DNA of 64,000 nucleotides from Achatina immaculata (lineage: Eukaryota; Mollusca; Gastropoda; Stylommatophora; Achatinidae), in contig CM019699.1 of NCBI GenBank assembly GCA_009760885.1, positions 41,722,268 through 41,786,267 of the forward strand, read 5' to 3'. The notes under the pieces were generated by a model, which worked only from the letters and a program-made list of their open reading frames with translations, had not been told where the DNA came from and did not search any database. The number at the start of each line of letters is the position of its first letter. Position 1 is the first letter of the stretch. Positions 33,346-44,364 of the stretch are shown here, in pieces. The position numbers were made by a program, and so were the translations under genes.

Positions 33346-33475
33346 ATAAAACGGAATGGTCAATAAAAGCTGGATCAGATAAACAGCATTAAATCCATTC
33401 ATCATAAACTGTAACAGCTGTTACATCAAGTCTGTTTTGTGGTTCCCACAGTGTGACATTTGTTGTTCTCACACT

Positions 33476-34099
33476 CAGTCAGTCAGTCAGTCATCTGCAT
33501 GTCCCTTGCAAAACTTTGCCTCCCTAACAGCTCTCCTGTAGGCCTCTTGGTTATGAGCAAGATGCCTTGCTGCTGATGTGTCTATTCGCTGATTGTCAAC
33601 GATGTCTTGCAGCCATCTTCGCCTTGGTCTTTCCTCTACTTTTTCCCATTATTTACCCTTCCAAGACTGTCTTCTCTATCATGATGTTTAATATGTCCAA
33701 AATTTTAAAGTTTTCTTTGTTTAAACTTTCTTACTAGCCAACCTTCTTCAATATTAAGTTCTTGTAGTATGGATATATTTATTCTTTTTTGTGTCTATGA
33801 TATTTCAAGAACTCTTCTGTAGAATTTGCATTCAAAGACATTTATGTATTTCTCAGCTGTTCTGCTAAATGTCCAGGTCTCACAGGCATATGTTGCAATG
33901 GGAAAGTTGCATCACCCTAAAATCTTATTTTTGTAGTTCTGTATGTTCCTCTCCACAGCTTATTTAGCTGTTTTATTTTTTGAATAGTGATAGATGTCCT
34001 CCTTTTAATATCCCTCACTGTATCTCCATTATTAGTTAGTAGTGATCTAAGATATTCAAAACTTTCCACCTCTTCCAGTTTTTCCTCACTGATACATAT
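33476..34099 (-). mobile_element. BovB-like RTE 3' fragment with 10-bp target duplication
   Basis: A minus-strand 3' fragment with a (GACT)n tail (33476-33491). ttctcacact occurs at both ends (33466-33475 and 34100-34109). The flanks are one 33-bp minisatellite, so the insertion landed in the array. Coding residues include the GRPRRRWLQDIVDN-type block, RREYKQRKL, and the EERLEEVESFEYLRS and SDTVRDIKRR stretches, with frameshifts. Confidence 0.9.
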
Positions 34100-34109
34100 T
34101 TCTCACACT

Positions 34110-34710
34110 ACAACATCAAAAATACTTGATGGTTCTCACATGGTGACTTCAAATCAACTTGTTGCTTTCATAAATAACATCAAATCTACTTTGTGGTTCT
34201 CACACTGTGACATATATTGTTCTGAGAATATAACATCATTTACACTTTCTCATAACGTGACATCTGTTGTTCATCGGATCTACATTATGATTCTGAAACA
34301 GTGACATCAAATCTACTTTGTTGATTTCACTCTGTTACATCAAATTTACTTTGGTAATCCCACACTGTTACATCAAATTTACTTTGGTAATCCCACACTG
34401 TTACTTCAAATCTACTTTGTTGATTTCACTCTCTTACATAATATCTTCTTTATTGTTCTCACACTGTGACATCAAATCTACTTTGGTAATTCCACACTTG
34501 GACATCATATCTTTTTTATTGTTCTCACACTGCAACATGAATCTATTTTGTTTATATCACACTGTGACATTACATCTACTTTTATGTTCTCACACTCTGA
34601 CATCAAATCTACTTAGTGGTTCTACACTGGTTTATCAAAACTAGTTTGTGGTTCTGCCACAGTAACATCAAATCTACTTTGTGGTTCTCACACTGTGACA
34701 TATACTCTGA
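34110..34710. repeat. 33-bp minisatellite, about 18 diverged units (also 33395-33475)
   Basis: Units of catcaaatctactttgtggt tctcacactgtga with many substitutions. The open frame at 34318-34644 is a repeat product. Confidence 0.88.
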
Positions 34711-34859
34711 CATCTTCTTCGTACGCATTTAGCAGTAATGCATGATAGCCTGATTTTTGCGATGCACCCTCTGGCTGGATACCTCCTACTTCAGCAGTTT
34801 TCTTTGCTAGAGCAGACTGAGGTCTCACTCAGACTGCGATGAAGACAGTGGTGTAGGGT

Positions 34860-35450
34860 GGCCTATTTGTTTTCAAGCCTCTGGTGGTTGTACTTAATCC
34901 CCTTCTCTATATCAGGCCCAACAGTTTTGAGACAGTTCCACAGAGACTCTCGAACTTTGGGGATGAGGAATCTAATGATATCCATTCCCTGCCACCTATA
35001 GTCTGCTGGCTCTGTTTTTTTTACCTCTTTCTGGTAGCCATTGTTGTACATTGTTGTAGGCTTGTGTGAGTGCATGCTAGTCGCAACAGAAACGATGCGT
35101 ACCATTTTTCTTAGTCACCAAGACAACAGGTGATGACCACTCCGAGACTGTGCGGGAAATCATTCCATCTCGCAAGATATTCTCCACGGAATTCTCAATC
35201 ACCTCTCTAAAGGAATACGATAAGATTTCCTAGAGATTGGCGGATGATCGCCTGTATCAATCTCCATCCGAACTGTAGAGATATGAGAAATCTCGGAATC
35301 AGTCAAGGCAAAGACATTCTTGTTTTGTGTCAACAAACTGGATATAACGTCCTTGTGCTCATCAAGGCACTGAACCTGTCCAACGATAAGCTCAGAACGA
35401 CTTTCAGTTGTTTACTCCTCGGTACCAGAATCTTGCTCAACAGAATCTGC
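34860..35450 (-). pseudogene. gypsy-type RT N-terminal part
   Basis: Minus strand: FALTDSEISHISTVRMEIDTG near 35310-35250, then RKSYRIPLE, which is the connector and first block of gypsy RT (VxHxIxTGxxxPIxxxPYRxxP style). The upstream stretch 35412-35720 is the linker after protease. RT catalytic motifs are not present before the copy ends. Confidence 0.65.
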
Positions 35451-35659
35451 TGATTCTGTGAGTGGAGTCAATTTGCCTAAAGCGTAACCTCGTTTTAGTT
35501 TGATATGTTTGCTCAAATGATTGACGGCTGTCATCACTGGACAATAAGATTTGTGGAGCTCAGAAACTGAATCCACCAACTCTAACTCGGGTTGAGAGAG
35601 TGTAAGAAAGGTGTGTCTATGCCCTGAACCATATAATAACTTCCAGAGGGGAAATATGG

Positions 35660-36095
35660 TTAAGCTTTCACCTTGAGAGGAATAAGATTGACAGAACGAG
35701 GATAAAGTAGTGAAGAACACTGGACACGAAGAATAGGAGCAATGTGTGCATCTAACTCTAAAGAAATCTTCTTGTTATAAATGTTTAGTGTATTAGAATT
35801 GTAGTCTATCGCAGCACCAGTGTGAGAAAGAAAATCACGCCCATGAATGGCGGAACGGTTCATGTTACGAACCACACAGAAGCAGTGGGAAACAGTAATA
35901 CCAGCAATATAAACAGGTCGATAAACTCTGCCAATTACTCTTATGGAAGCTGCAGTGACAATCTGAAGAGTAACTCTAGCAGGCAAGAGTTTCGGAGCAG
36001 AATGTAAGGATCTGTATACAGAATCCTTAAGCAGACAGATCACTAGCTCCTGTGTCTAACAAAGCTCTAATTCTACACGAACCAATAGAAACTAG
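35660..36095 (-). pseudogene. gypsy-type aspartic protease
   Basis: At about 36080-36050 the minus strand reads RALLDTGASDLSA, the retropepsin active-site triad DTGA. After a frame break the stretch 36043-35660 continues with IRVIGRVYRPVYIAG and IHGRDFLSHTGAAIDY (the flap-distal GxDFL-AxID region), then LIPLKVKA. It would have processed the polyprotein. Confidence 0.75.
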
Positions 36096-36234
36096 GACAG
36101 AAGTAGGTGTAGGAGGGTTCGCAGCCACCGAGAGTAGTGGTGAAGCATGTGAGAAATGAACAGATTTCTTGTCAGGTTTGGATGGTGTAATTATTCGATC
36201 AGACACGCACGAGTTTGTGCGCCGATTACCTAGT

Positions 36235-37112
36235 TTAAATGTAAACTATGATCTCTGCACCCTGCCTAAAAAATCTGGCTATATGACCCTGTCTTCCACA
36301 AGTAAAACAATATATAGTTTCACGTGGTAGTGTACTTGGAGGTCTACTCCTTCTGGTATTCGACCTCTCTTGGTCGACTCTACCTTCTACTCTAACTGGC
36401 GTTTGAGAATTGTCTTGATGAGAGACCAGCTGTACTCTCTGCCAATTCGCACGAGGTGTCTCTCTCTGTTTTGACATCTCTTTTGTAACTAGAGAGTCTG
36501 AAACAAAACCCTGTCGAGAACTGCAAGTAATATTCACCGATTTATTAAGAGCATGTCTTGCAAAGCTATTTATGTGGCTTTGTCAAAAGTGTCAGGTTTA
36601 TCCCTCAGTAACTTGATCTTAATTCCCCTTGGAATTAATGCGTCAGTGAAGATTTGTACAAGTTGTCTCTGCGCTAGCGGCGTAACTATCTCCGCAGCAG
36701 AGAAACAAACTTTAGCTGCATCGCTGATGCGATCAGCTAAGCCTTAGGTGGACTCTCCAGGAGAATGTCTAATTGAGGCTAGCATGTGACAGGCCTCTTG
36801 GGGAGTTTGTAGCACACGATATCATGCTAGCAAGACATCCACAACTCCTCCCATGACTCTTGAAGCTGGAGGCGCTGCTTTACAAAATCAGACAAAGGAC
36901 CTGTCGTGCGAAGGTGCACCAAGAGCTTCTTAAAGTATAGGTCCGCAGCCCTTACATCCATCAACTTGTCTATCTTAATAAGCCAATGTTTCAACTGGGG
37001 TCTCTGTCAAATTTTTCTACAGCTGTAAAGACATATGAATATTTGATGTCCTCGTTGATTCTTGACAGAGTGTCTTGAACTACGACCAACAAGTTCGACG
37101 TGGTCTGAGATG
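36235..37112 (-). pseudogene. gypsy-type gag with nucleocapsid zinc knuckle
   Basis: The start is chosen at the ATG near 37112. Capsid-like text includes YVFTAVEKFDRD, IDKLMDVRAADLYFKK and SDFVKQRLQLQESWEEL, with stops between segments. The nucleocapsid end (36235-36537) holds one CCHC knuckle, CFTCGRQGHIARFF, in which the final cysteine is replaced by phenylalanine, so metal binding would fail. The knuckle normally packages element RNA. Confidence 0.75.
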
Positions 37113-37215
37113 AAGCCATTTTTACCTTCACCGATGTTACAAATTCAGTACAAGCAATATATAATGCTGAAAATCAATTCAATAAATAATATGCAGTAAC
37201 AGTTCTAAACAAACT

Positions 37216-37735
37216 GTCTAACTAATGTAGATGAAAAATCTTCACAACTAATAATGTCCACTAATGTAGATGAAAAATCTTCACAACTAATAATGTCCAC
37301 TAATGTAGATGAAAAATCTTCACAACTAATCTCTCTCTCTCTCTGAACCTTAAGTGCCCAGGGCACATGGGGCTTCCGCAAGGGTTTTCCACAAATGCCT
37401 GTCTTTCGCCTTTTTTTCTGCTCTTGCCCAGGTGAGCCCTCTATTGCTCAACATCCTTTCTGTTGTTCTTCTCCATGTCTCTTTTGGTCTACCCTTACTT
37501 CTGCTCCCCTGTGGTGTCCATCTTAGTGCTATTTTTGGTAGTGAGTTGTCAGTCATTCGGAGCACATGTCCCAACCATCGCCAGCGTCTTTCCTCAATAA
37601 TTGTTGTCAGTGGTTTCATCAATGTAGATGAAAAATCTTCACAACTAATAATGTCCACTAATGTAGATGAAAAATCTTCACAACTAATAATGTCCACTAA
37701 TGTAGGTGGAAAATCTTCACAACTAATAATGTCCA
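37216..37735. repeat. 39-bp minisatellite split by a LINE fragment
   Basis: Units of taatgtagatgaaaaatctt cacaactaat aatgtccac: about three units at 37216-37330 and three at 37621-37735. The array is interrupted by the family A fragment. Confidence 0.93.
37331..37620 (-). mobile_element. LINE family A 3' fragment in the 39-bp minisatellite
   Basis: A minus-strand copy of the last 280 bp of family A, nearly identical to 11480-11745: PLTTIIEERRWRWLGHVLRM and TWRRTTERMLSNRGL, then a (GA)n tail. It carries no frameshift relative to that copy. The flanking repeat unit continues in register up to about 29 bases on both sides; how much is true target duplication is unclear because the target is itself repetitive. 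Confidence 0.9.
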
Positions 37736-38044
37736 CAATACTGGAATTAACCACAGACAATGCATGATACGTTGAAATTTCTGCAGGCTGAAGCACAAAC
37801 TATTACCGACCAAGTTCATAATGTTCATAAATTCACAAGTGTTGAAGATACTAATGTTTCCATATTCCTGGTTGATTATTCTGCTGACAAAGTCTTTCAC
37901 AAATGATTGTCTCTGGCTGGAACTAGAAGAACTGTTTATCACAAATAACAAATGATACCTGTCCTTTTCTGCGATGACTAAAGATGCAAAGGATTTCTCA
38001 AATATGTCATGCTCCTCTAACATAGCACGTTCGGGATCAACTGG

Positions 38045-38515
38045 GCCAGGCTGGATCTATAGACAAGGCAAGTCTGTGCACATTCACTGTACTGGACCAA
38101 GCTGGATCTACAGACAAGGCAAGGCTGTGCACATTCACTGCACTGGACCAGGCTGGATCTACATACAATGCAAGGCTGTGCACACTCATTGCACTGGCCA
38201 AGGCTGGATCTACAGACAAGGCAAGGCTGTGCACACTCACTGCACTGGACCAGGCTGGATCTACATACAATGCAAGGCTGTGCACACTCACTGCACTGGC
38301 CAAGGCTGGATCTACAGACAATGCAAGGCTGTGCACACTCACTGCACTGGGCAAGGCTGGATCTTCAGACAATGCAAGGCTGGGCAGACTCACTGCACTG
38401 GGTAAGGTTGGATCTTCAGACAATGCAAGGCTGGGCATACTCACTGCACTGGGCAAGGTTGGATCTTCAGACAATGCAAGGCTGGGCAGACTCACTACAC
38501 TAGGCAAGGTTGGAA
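38045..38515. repeat. 51-bp minisatellite, 9 units, open on both strands
   Basis: Units of ggctggatctacagacaagg caaggctgtgcacactcact gcactggacca. Because 51 is a multiple of three, it gives 17-residue repeats on the plus strand (GWIYRQGKAVHTHCTGP) and on the minus strand (SAVSVHSLALSVDPA). The minus frame extends to 38618 with MLIQGCCLVVFQDIDDD. I cannot show that either is expressed. Confidence 0.92.
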
Positions 38516-38519
38516 GTGC

Positions 38520-38924
38520 TGCCCGGAACAAGGGAGCTAGGAGTGCTTCAGACTTCAGGTGGAAATGGTCATCATCGATGTCTTGAAAAACTACTAGACA
38601 ACACCCCTGAATTAACACCCCAATATTTTTATACCTACTACACTAATATTTTACACAAACTCTACGTTGGGAATCCTGACGTGGAGTACCGGCCAAAATG
38701 CAAACACTAACTAATCTAACCGTCAAGTATCATGATTGTCCTATCTAGCTAAAATCTATCAACTCCAAAACTAATTTAAATACAACTAGTGAACCTATTC
38801 TAACTAACTTACTCTATCCCAAATAACGTCACTTCCTAATGTTAAACATCCACTTTTGAACTTCACCGTCACATAAATACGTAGTAATTAACTACACAGA
38901 TAAACAACTACTATAGAAAGTGAC
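38520..38924. other. No recognisable gene
   Basis: AT-rich DNA with no recognisable protein or tandem repeat. Confidence 0.5.
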
Positions 38925-40700
38925 AGTGGATATGATAGATGATTCAGGTAGATAGAGGTGTATGGTGTAGTTTTACAAACTGCAGAGGGAGTGAGTAAAG
39001 TGAGAAAAAACAAATAGAAAGTATGAGAGCGAGATGAGAATGTATAAATGAAAAACATACAACATCCGATATTTCGGAGTGATCCTTTTTCGAGGATTAC
39101 ATGCACAAACGAGACAAAAAAACAAGTAACTAAACGAAGAACTTATCTTAATATGGCCTCCTCCAGAAGTAGGAAACAGAGAAATGCGTTTCCACTAGAA
39201 GATGTATAGAGACCACGCTGGCCACACAAAGGATAAGCCGATATAGCCAATCGTAAAGAAGAGGTGGAGAGAGAGAGGAAGAAAACAGGTGGTTAAAGGG
39301 GGGGGGAGAGCAATAGAAACATGATAGCCGCTAGAGGAGAAGGTGTCGGAGGGAGGGGGAAAGGGGAAGCGGAGAAATAATGAATGAAGAACATAAACAC
39401 CTGCAGGGAGAAAATATGAAACTGGTGAATAGGACAAGACCATATAAACACCAATATGAAGAGAAGAAAAGAGGGTGGCGGTAGGGAGGGGTAGCTAGGA
39501 GAAAGAAAGTAGAGTTTAAAAAAGAAGGGGATGGAAAACTAAAGAAGTTACAGAAAGCTAAAGAAATTATTAATTCCAGCTGGTTAGAGACAGCCAGTCT
39601 GGAAAATAAGCCGCTGTTCTAGAACAATCCGAGATCGTACATCAGCAGAACAAGAGCAGATCGCACTAACAGAAATGTCCTGTTTTTCCCTGTGGTTGCT
39701 AAGGCAAAAATGTTTAGCCACAGGTGTCCAGGCCCTATTAGAAATATCATTAAGATATTGGCAAAAACAATCTCCTAAGCGTAAACTAGTCTCCACTAGG
39801 CCCTATTAGAAATATCATTAAGATATTGGCAAAAACAATCTCCTAAGCGTAAACTAGTCTCCACTATGTACTTCATACCACAACGTTTGCACATAATAGC
39901 ATAAATAACATTGCGTGAAGTGCATGTGAAGCCCTCCTGAACTGATAGCGTGGACTTAGGGAAGGAGATCTGGCTAGCCTCGACAACAAACGGACAAGTG
40001 TTGTATCTACGGCGTCCGCAACGTCTGGTACCATTAAAAAGTATCATCTGTCTTAAAGCGACTACGAACTAAAATGTCCCTGAGGTTCTTGTCCCGCCTG
40101 TAGGCCACCAATGGAGATTCCCCAAAATGTTCACGTGTATCAGGCTCGGTCTGGATGAGATGGAGATGGCCAAAGTATGAGGGTGAAGCGTTAGTATCAG
40201 TTTAACTCTGTCCGAGCTACAGTGCGGTTTAGGAGTGAGGGCTTGTTGCCGCGATATATGGCTGATGAGGTTCCAAGATGACGAGAGAACTTGTTCTGGA
40301 TAGTCGCGTTGACGGAAGAAATCAAGCATTTTATGGCCTTGATCATGGAAATCAACATCCTCATTACACAAACGTCGCAACCTAAGAAGCTGGGAAAAAG
40401 GATTAGAGTCCTTACACGATCCGGGATTGGAGGAAGAGTACAAGAGATAGCTGTGAGAGTCTGCAGGTTTATAGTGGACAGAAGTAATAAGCCCGGGAGG
40501 TTCGATAGTAACATCAATGTCGAGAAAATTAGCAGACGTAGTAGGGACATGGTAGGTGAAAGAAATGACAGAACTGTATTGCTTAACAAACCTGATGAGA
40601 CCCCAATGCCGTCCTTTATGTAGCGTCTGTAAAGGCTGGAAATGGGCCTATATAGGCTCTCAAAACCTTGTGTTCGAAGTGTCCCATTAATAGACATATA
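38925..40700 (-). mobile_element. Penelope-like element, family 1
   Basis: A minus-strand PLE that runs from the RT C-terminal region (40700) through the connector and GIY-YIG domain (to 39584) into the terminal segment (39580-38925). Connector: LRRLCNEDVDFHDQGHKMLDFF. Cysteine patch: GTRRCGRRRYNTCPFV. Endonuclease: CTSRNVIYAIMCKRCGMKY with VETSLRLGD (YIGETG degraded). The terminal segment carries the hairpin motif of the family near 39070-39100. Confidence 0.88.
39584..40047 (-). pseudogene. PLE-1 GIY-YIG endonuclease with 68-bp duplication
   Basis: The domain is split because a 68-bp segment (39731-39798) is repeated directly (39799-39866). Both halves contain the SLRLGDCFCQYLNDISN helix. 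The downstream VAKHFCLSNHRGKQDIS region is in a different frame as a result, since 68 is not a multiple of three. The duplication sits inside the catalytic domain. Confidence 0.88.
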
Positions 40701-40727
40701 TGAAGTATTTATAAATATGATAGATTA

Positions 40728-40802
40728 GGAAATATTCAAGATAGAGTATGAAATATTTCAAAATAGAGTATGAAATATTTCAAGATAGAGTATGGCATAT
40801 TG
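40728..40802. repeat. 24-bp tandem repeat, 3 units
   Basis: Units of caagatagagtatgaaatat ttca. The stretch 40803-41270 holds nothing recognised. Confidence 0.8.
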
Positions 40803-41270
40803 AAGAGAATGAGATTAGAGGCTGAGAAATGTGAGAATACGTTTGATGACAAAGAAGCTCAGCTTGCGAAGGATGTTATCACATAACGAAAATAATAGCT
40901 TCCAGTCTCTGTAGGGGAACTACAAAGTGTATTCGTCGACACATTGTGTGCATGAACAAAACGTCCTTCTGGATACATTTTCTACCCAAAGAGATCGTAT
41001 TGTGACCAGATTATTGATATAAACAGAGTATATCTTAGCAAAGCTTTCAGACATCAAGTATTAGGAAATACTGATCTATCCATATGGGAGAAATATAATT
41101 TTTTTTCATAGAGTACACAGAAACTTTATTGCCAGAAGTCCATTGTAGATAAGAAATGACTTGCCACATCAAAAACGCTGTTTAAATGGTCCCTATAGAA
41201 ATAACTAATGATTTCACGATAACAGTACAATATATATAAATATATATATATATATATACATTTATACATA

Positions 41271-41368
41271 TATAGGTAGGTAGGTAGGTAGGCAGGTAGG
41301 TAGGTAGGTAGGTAGGTAGGTAGGTAGGTAGGTAGGTAGGTAGGTAGGTAGGTAGGTAGGTAGGTAGG
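41271..41368. repeat. (TAGG)n microsatellite
   Basis: About 24 TAGG units with one G-to-C interruption, preceded by (TA)n at 41230-41272. On the minus strand it reads as a YLPT-type repeat; not coding. Confidence 0.95.
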
Positions 41369-41454
41369 ACAATACGCCAGAGGAAAACAAACCAATTAAT
41401 CTGACATTTTAAAAGAAAAGTGGTGATCCGCTATCTTCTGGATTTATTGTAAAC

Positions 41455-42440
41455 ACAGTGTATGAACTGGGAAGAAAGTAGGAACAATTTTATTACTTAA
41501 AGAGCACACAGTTGTGACGTTTCAACGTGAGCCTTAATCATACAAAAATACACAGGATGAAGAAATAGAGAGAAAAGATAAAGTATAAATGCATATGAAT
41601 GCTATGCTATGTAAAAAAAAATATGAATGAAAAAAATAAATATAATGAATGGAGCACTTAGTTGTGACTTGTGAGAAGCTGTGGGTTATAAGAGGCTGTG
41701 TTCAGAAATGTGCATGGTGAAGTGTGGCGAATGTTTAAATGGACACATGTGGTGTGTGGTAGGTGGGTTGTAAATAAGGAAGGGGTTACCGTGGAGATGA
41801 GAGAAATTGATACAATGGTAATCTAGACGGGAGAAGGTGACATTGATGATTATAGTTGGGGTAGAGCGGTTGTAATGTGATGCTGTGAGGAGGTTCTGTT
41901 AGGACAAAAAAATAGGAACAACTTTATTAATTAACGAGCACACAGATGTGACGTTTCGTTTTGTACTTTCATCATGCAAAAAGCACACAGAAAGAAGAAA
42001 TAGAAAAAAAGAAGATAAAATATAATTTCACATGAATGAAATGTAAAAAGAAGGAATGGAAAAACAATGGAACAAAATAAAATTAATGGAGCACTTAGCT
42101 GTGACTTGTAAGAGCCTGTGTCCAGTTGTGCATATGGTGTAGTGTAGAGAATCTTTAAATGGAGACCTTAATGTGTGATAGGTAAGCCGTAAATAAGGTG
42201 GGGGTGGGGACCGTGGAGATGAGAGAGAGGGGGATACAATGGTAATCTATCCGGGAGAAGGTGAAATAGGTGATTATAGTTGAGGTGGAGGGGTTGTAAT
42301 GTGATGCCGTGAGGAAGTTCTCAACTATGTATTACAAGTGAGAAAGGAGTGGAACTTAGTGCAGAAGTAGTATGAGTGTGGAAGAAGGGAATGTTACGTG
42401 TAGGTGAATTGTGAGTTCAAACCATGTGGTTACTGCTTCC
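41455..42440 (-). mobile_element. PLE-2 end with two tandem terminal units
   Basis: Minus-strand order: the last codons and 3' flank of PLE-2 (42440-42330), then two direct copies of a terminal unit (42320-41905 and 41900-41455), each with gtgacgtttc and an adjoining hairpin. The gacgt strings lie 434 bp apart (41516 and 41950). One further copy of the unit adjoins the PLE-2 body at 62385-62780. Head-to-tail terminal units are a known PLE arrangement. Confidence 0.85.
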
Positions 42441-42539
42441 CATACTCCCGAATGTAGCGGTACTTAGTTTTATATTTGATTTTGTGTATATTTATAAATT
42501 GAGTTTTATATACTTATACACTAATTATTCGTGAATAAA

Positions 42540-42940
42540 GAGAATTCCAGAGAGCCCTAAGATACCTTAGTGAGAAGGATGGACAAAGGCCAACAAAGAC
42601 AGCTTTGTTCACTGACTGCAGATCACTCCTGGAAACATTAAAAACCACCAAAAATGAGCAGATCTCGAAGGGAATAAAAAAGGAATTAACCATCCTTCAA
42701 ACCACATAGAAATATCCTTGCAGTGGCTGCCCTCCCACTGTGGCATAGCTGGAAACGGAAAAGTCGACATCCTAGACAAACAGGGCAGCAGAATGGAACA
42801 ATTCAGCCATCAAGTCAGTTACATGGAGGCCAAGACCATCATACAAAGCCGCTGGGACCAACTGTGGGCCAAGAGGCTGGATACAGGCAGCGAGCCGGAT
42901 CCAGTCCCCCAGTTACAAAGGAAGCAACAAGCAGTCTGTG
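42540..42940 (+). pseudogene. RNase H domain fragment of a non-LTR element
   Basis: Plus strand: TKTALFTDCRSLLETLKTT (about 42600-42650, the D-containing motif), a stop and a frameshift, then LQWLPSHCGIAGNGKVDIL and KQGSRM (42715-42795), the classic last RNase H motif (W-PSH-GI-GNE-AD) with E changed to G. The rest of the element is missing. It would have removed RNA from the RNA-DNA hybrid. Confidence 0.75.
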
Positions 42941-43440
42941 AGCGGGCGGGACATGGTTGTCGTGACACGGCCGGTCGCGATAATCACGCCCACGCTCCGC
43001 CCTCAAATTCTCATGTATATGCTAATGGGTTTTTATCATGTGATTGGGAAACAGGCGAGAGGAATGTGTTAGACTTCCACATATAGTAGAGAGGTGGTTT
43101 CGCCCAGGAGCATGGCCGGCAGCATACTTGTGTCTGAGGGAGCTTTGTCTTGCTTTGTAATGATAGATGTATGATCAAAATATAGGGGGTCGTGAGTATG
43201 ACTAAAATATAAGGGGTCATGAGTATGACTGTCTTGTCAGCTATTATCTCTGAGTGCTGCTCGAGCTGCCTCGTTCGTGTAAGTTTTAAATGTCAGTGAT
43301 TGTCAGTGTCAGGTGATGTTATGTCAATATATGGTGTCCGCGATCGCAAGTAGTACACATTCAATTGAAGTACACGTGTTGGAGTTTATCATTTTTAGAA
43401 CACATATTGCCCGAGTATCATACTACTCTTGACGTTGTAA
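42941..43440. other. Possible LTR-like or unclassified segment, higher GC at its start
   Basis: A GC-richer start (tgtgagcgggcgggacatgg, tcgcgataatcacgcccacg) is unlike its surroundings. It contains a 30-bp near-duplication (aaaatataggggtcgtgagt type, 43178-43228). Boundaries and class are uncertain. Confidence 0.3.
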
Positions 43441-43596
43441 GTTTTAATACATATTTACTTGAGTAATTTGTTCAGGCAAGAAATGATGGAAAGTATTCTA
43501 TCTTGAGGCTCATATGTATAGCGTTGTGTATAAAATATTTGGGCGCCGTGTGTAGTTGTGATTGTATTAGCTTGAGCCACAGGATATCCATATAGT

Positions 43597-43599
<3 letters not shown>

Positions 43600-43640
<41 letters not shown>
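43600..43640. repeat. (AT)n microsatellite
   Basis: Pure AT dinucleotides immediately before the BovB-like fragment. Confidence 0.95.
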
Positions 43641-43641
<1 letters not shown>

Positions 43642-43654
43642 TATGTTAAGATGT

Positions 43655-44010
43655 ATGTAAATGCTACAGAAGAGTTCTCCAAATATCGTAGACACAAAAA
43701 AGAACAAATATATCTATACTACAAGAGCTTAATATTCAAGAAGGCTGGCTAGTAAAGAGGATTAAAGAGAGAAAACTTAAATATTTTGGACACATTAAAC
43801 GTCATGATAATTTGGAGAAGACCGTATTGGAAGGATACATAATGGGAAAAAGAAAAAGAGGAAGACCGAAACGAAGATGGCTGCAAGACATCGTTGACGA
43901 TCTGGAAATGGATGCAGCAGCAGCAGGCCATCTTGCTCACAACCGAGAGGCCTACAGGAGTGCTGTTTGGGAGGCAAAGTTCCGCAAGGGACATGCAAAG
44001 GAATGAATGA
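43655..44010 (+). mobile_element. BovB-like RTE 3' fragment
   Basis: Plus strand; starts at FKCYRRVLQIS-equivalent sequence (gctacagaagagttctccaa) and has KRIKERKLKYFGHIKRHDN, KTVLEGYIMGKRKRGRPKRR, WLQDIVDDLEMDAAAAGHLA and NREAYRSAVWEAKFRKGHAK, then a GAATGAATG tail. It is very close to the copy at 18985-19503. Confidence 0.9.
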
Positions 44011-44089
44011 ATGTTAAGATTTGTTTTGGTTGCAGTGTGATGGGACTTTAATAATGCCTTGATAACATGCGGGAACATTCTGTGTCGTA

Positions 44090-44340
44090 GTCTTGTTCAA
44101 GTAAACTTCCGTCCCACTCCAACTATAGGCTAAAGAGTAGCCGTGCACCCGACAGTAGGGCATTAAAAAGGGTTGGATGGTTGGGATGTGAAAATACGGA
44201 GGAAATTTGGATTTCCACCCAGCCTCAGAGTTGGTTGTCGCAGGCCCATACCCAACTGAAGATACAACAGATAACCTGGACAGTTGTCCTTAACAAAATA
44301 GTGGGGGCTTAAAATAACCAAAATTATGCAAAACCAGAAT
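44090..44340. other. Unclassified, possibly LINE 5' sequence
   Basis: Text such as gatttccacccagcctcaga, gttggttgtcgcaggcccat and aacctggacagttgtcctta looks like a repeat family, but I see no coding or second copy in the window. Confidence 0.3.
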
Positions 44341-44364
44341 ATATTTTACAAGTCCTCTTCTCAT

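Larger units (their letters stand above)
34730..37135 (-). mobile_element. Decayed Ty3/gypsy-type retroelement (gag, protease, RT start)
   Basis: A minus-strand internal region of an LTR retrotransposon in the gag-to-pol order. Gag-like text begins MASSQTTSNLLVVVQDTLSR at about 37112 and is broken by several frameshifts. A zinc knuckle, an aspartic protease and the first part of RT follow, and the copy ends near 34730. Flanking LTRs are not evident; the upstream side meets a 39-bp minisatellite. An old, inactive copy. Confidence 0.8.

Noticed and set aside
34318..34644. 108-codon frame with IPHCYIKFTLV repeats
   Set aside because: Product of the 33-bp minisatellite.
41126..41395. Protein with YLPT repeats
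   Set aside because: Minus-strand reading of a TAGG microsatellite.
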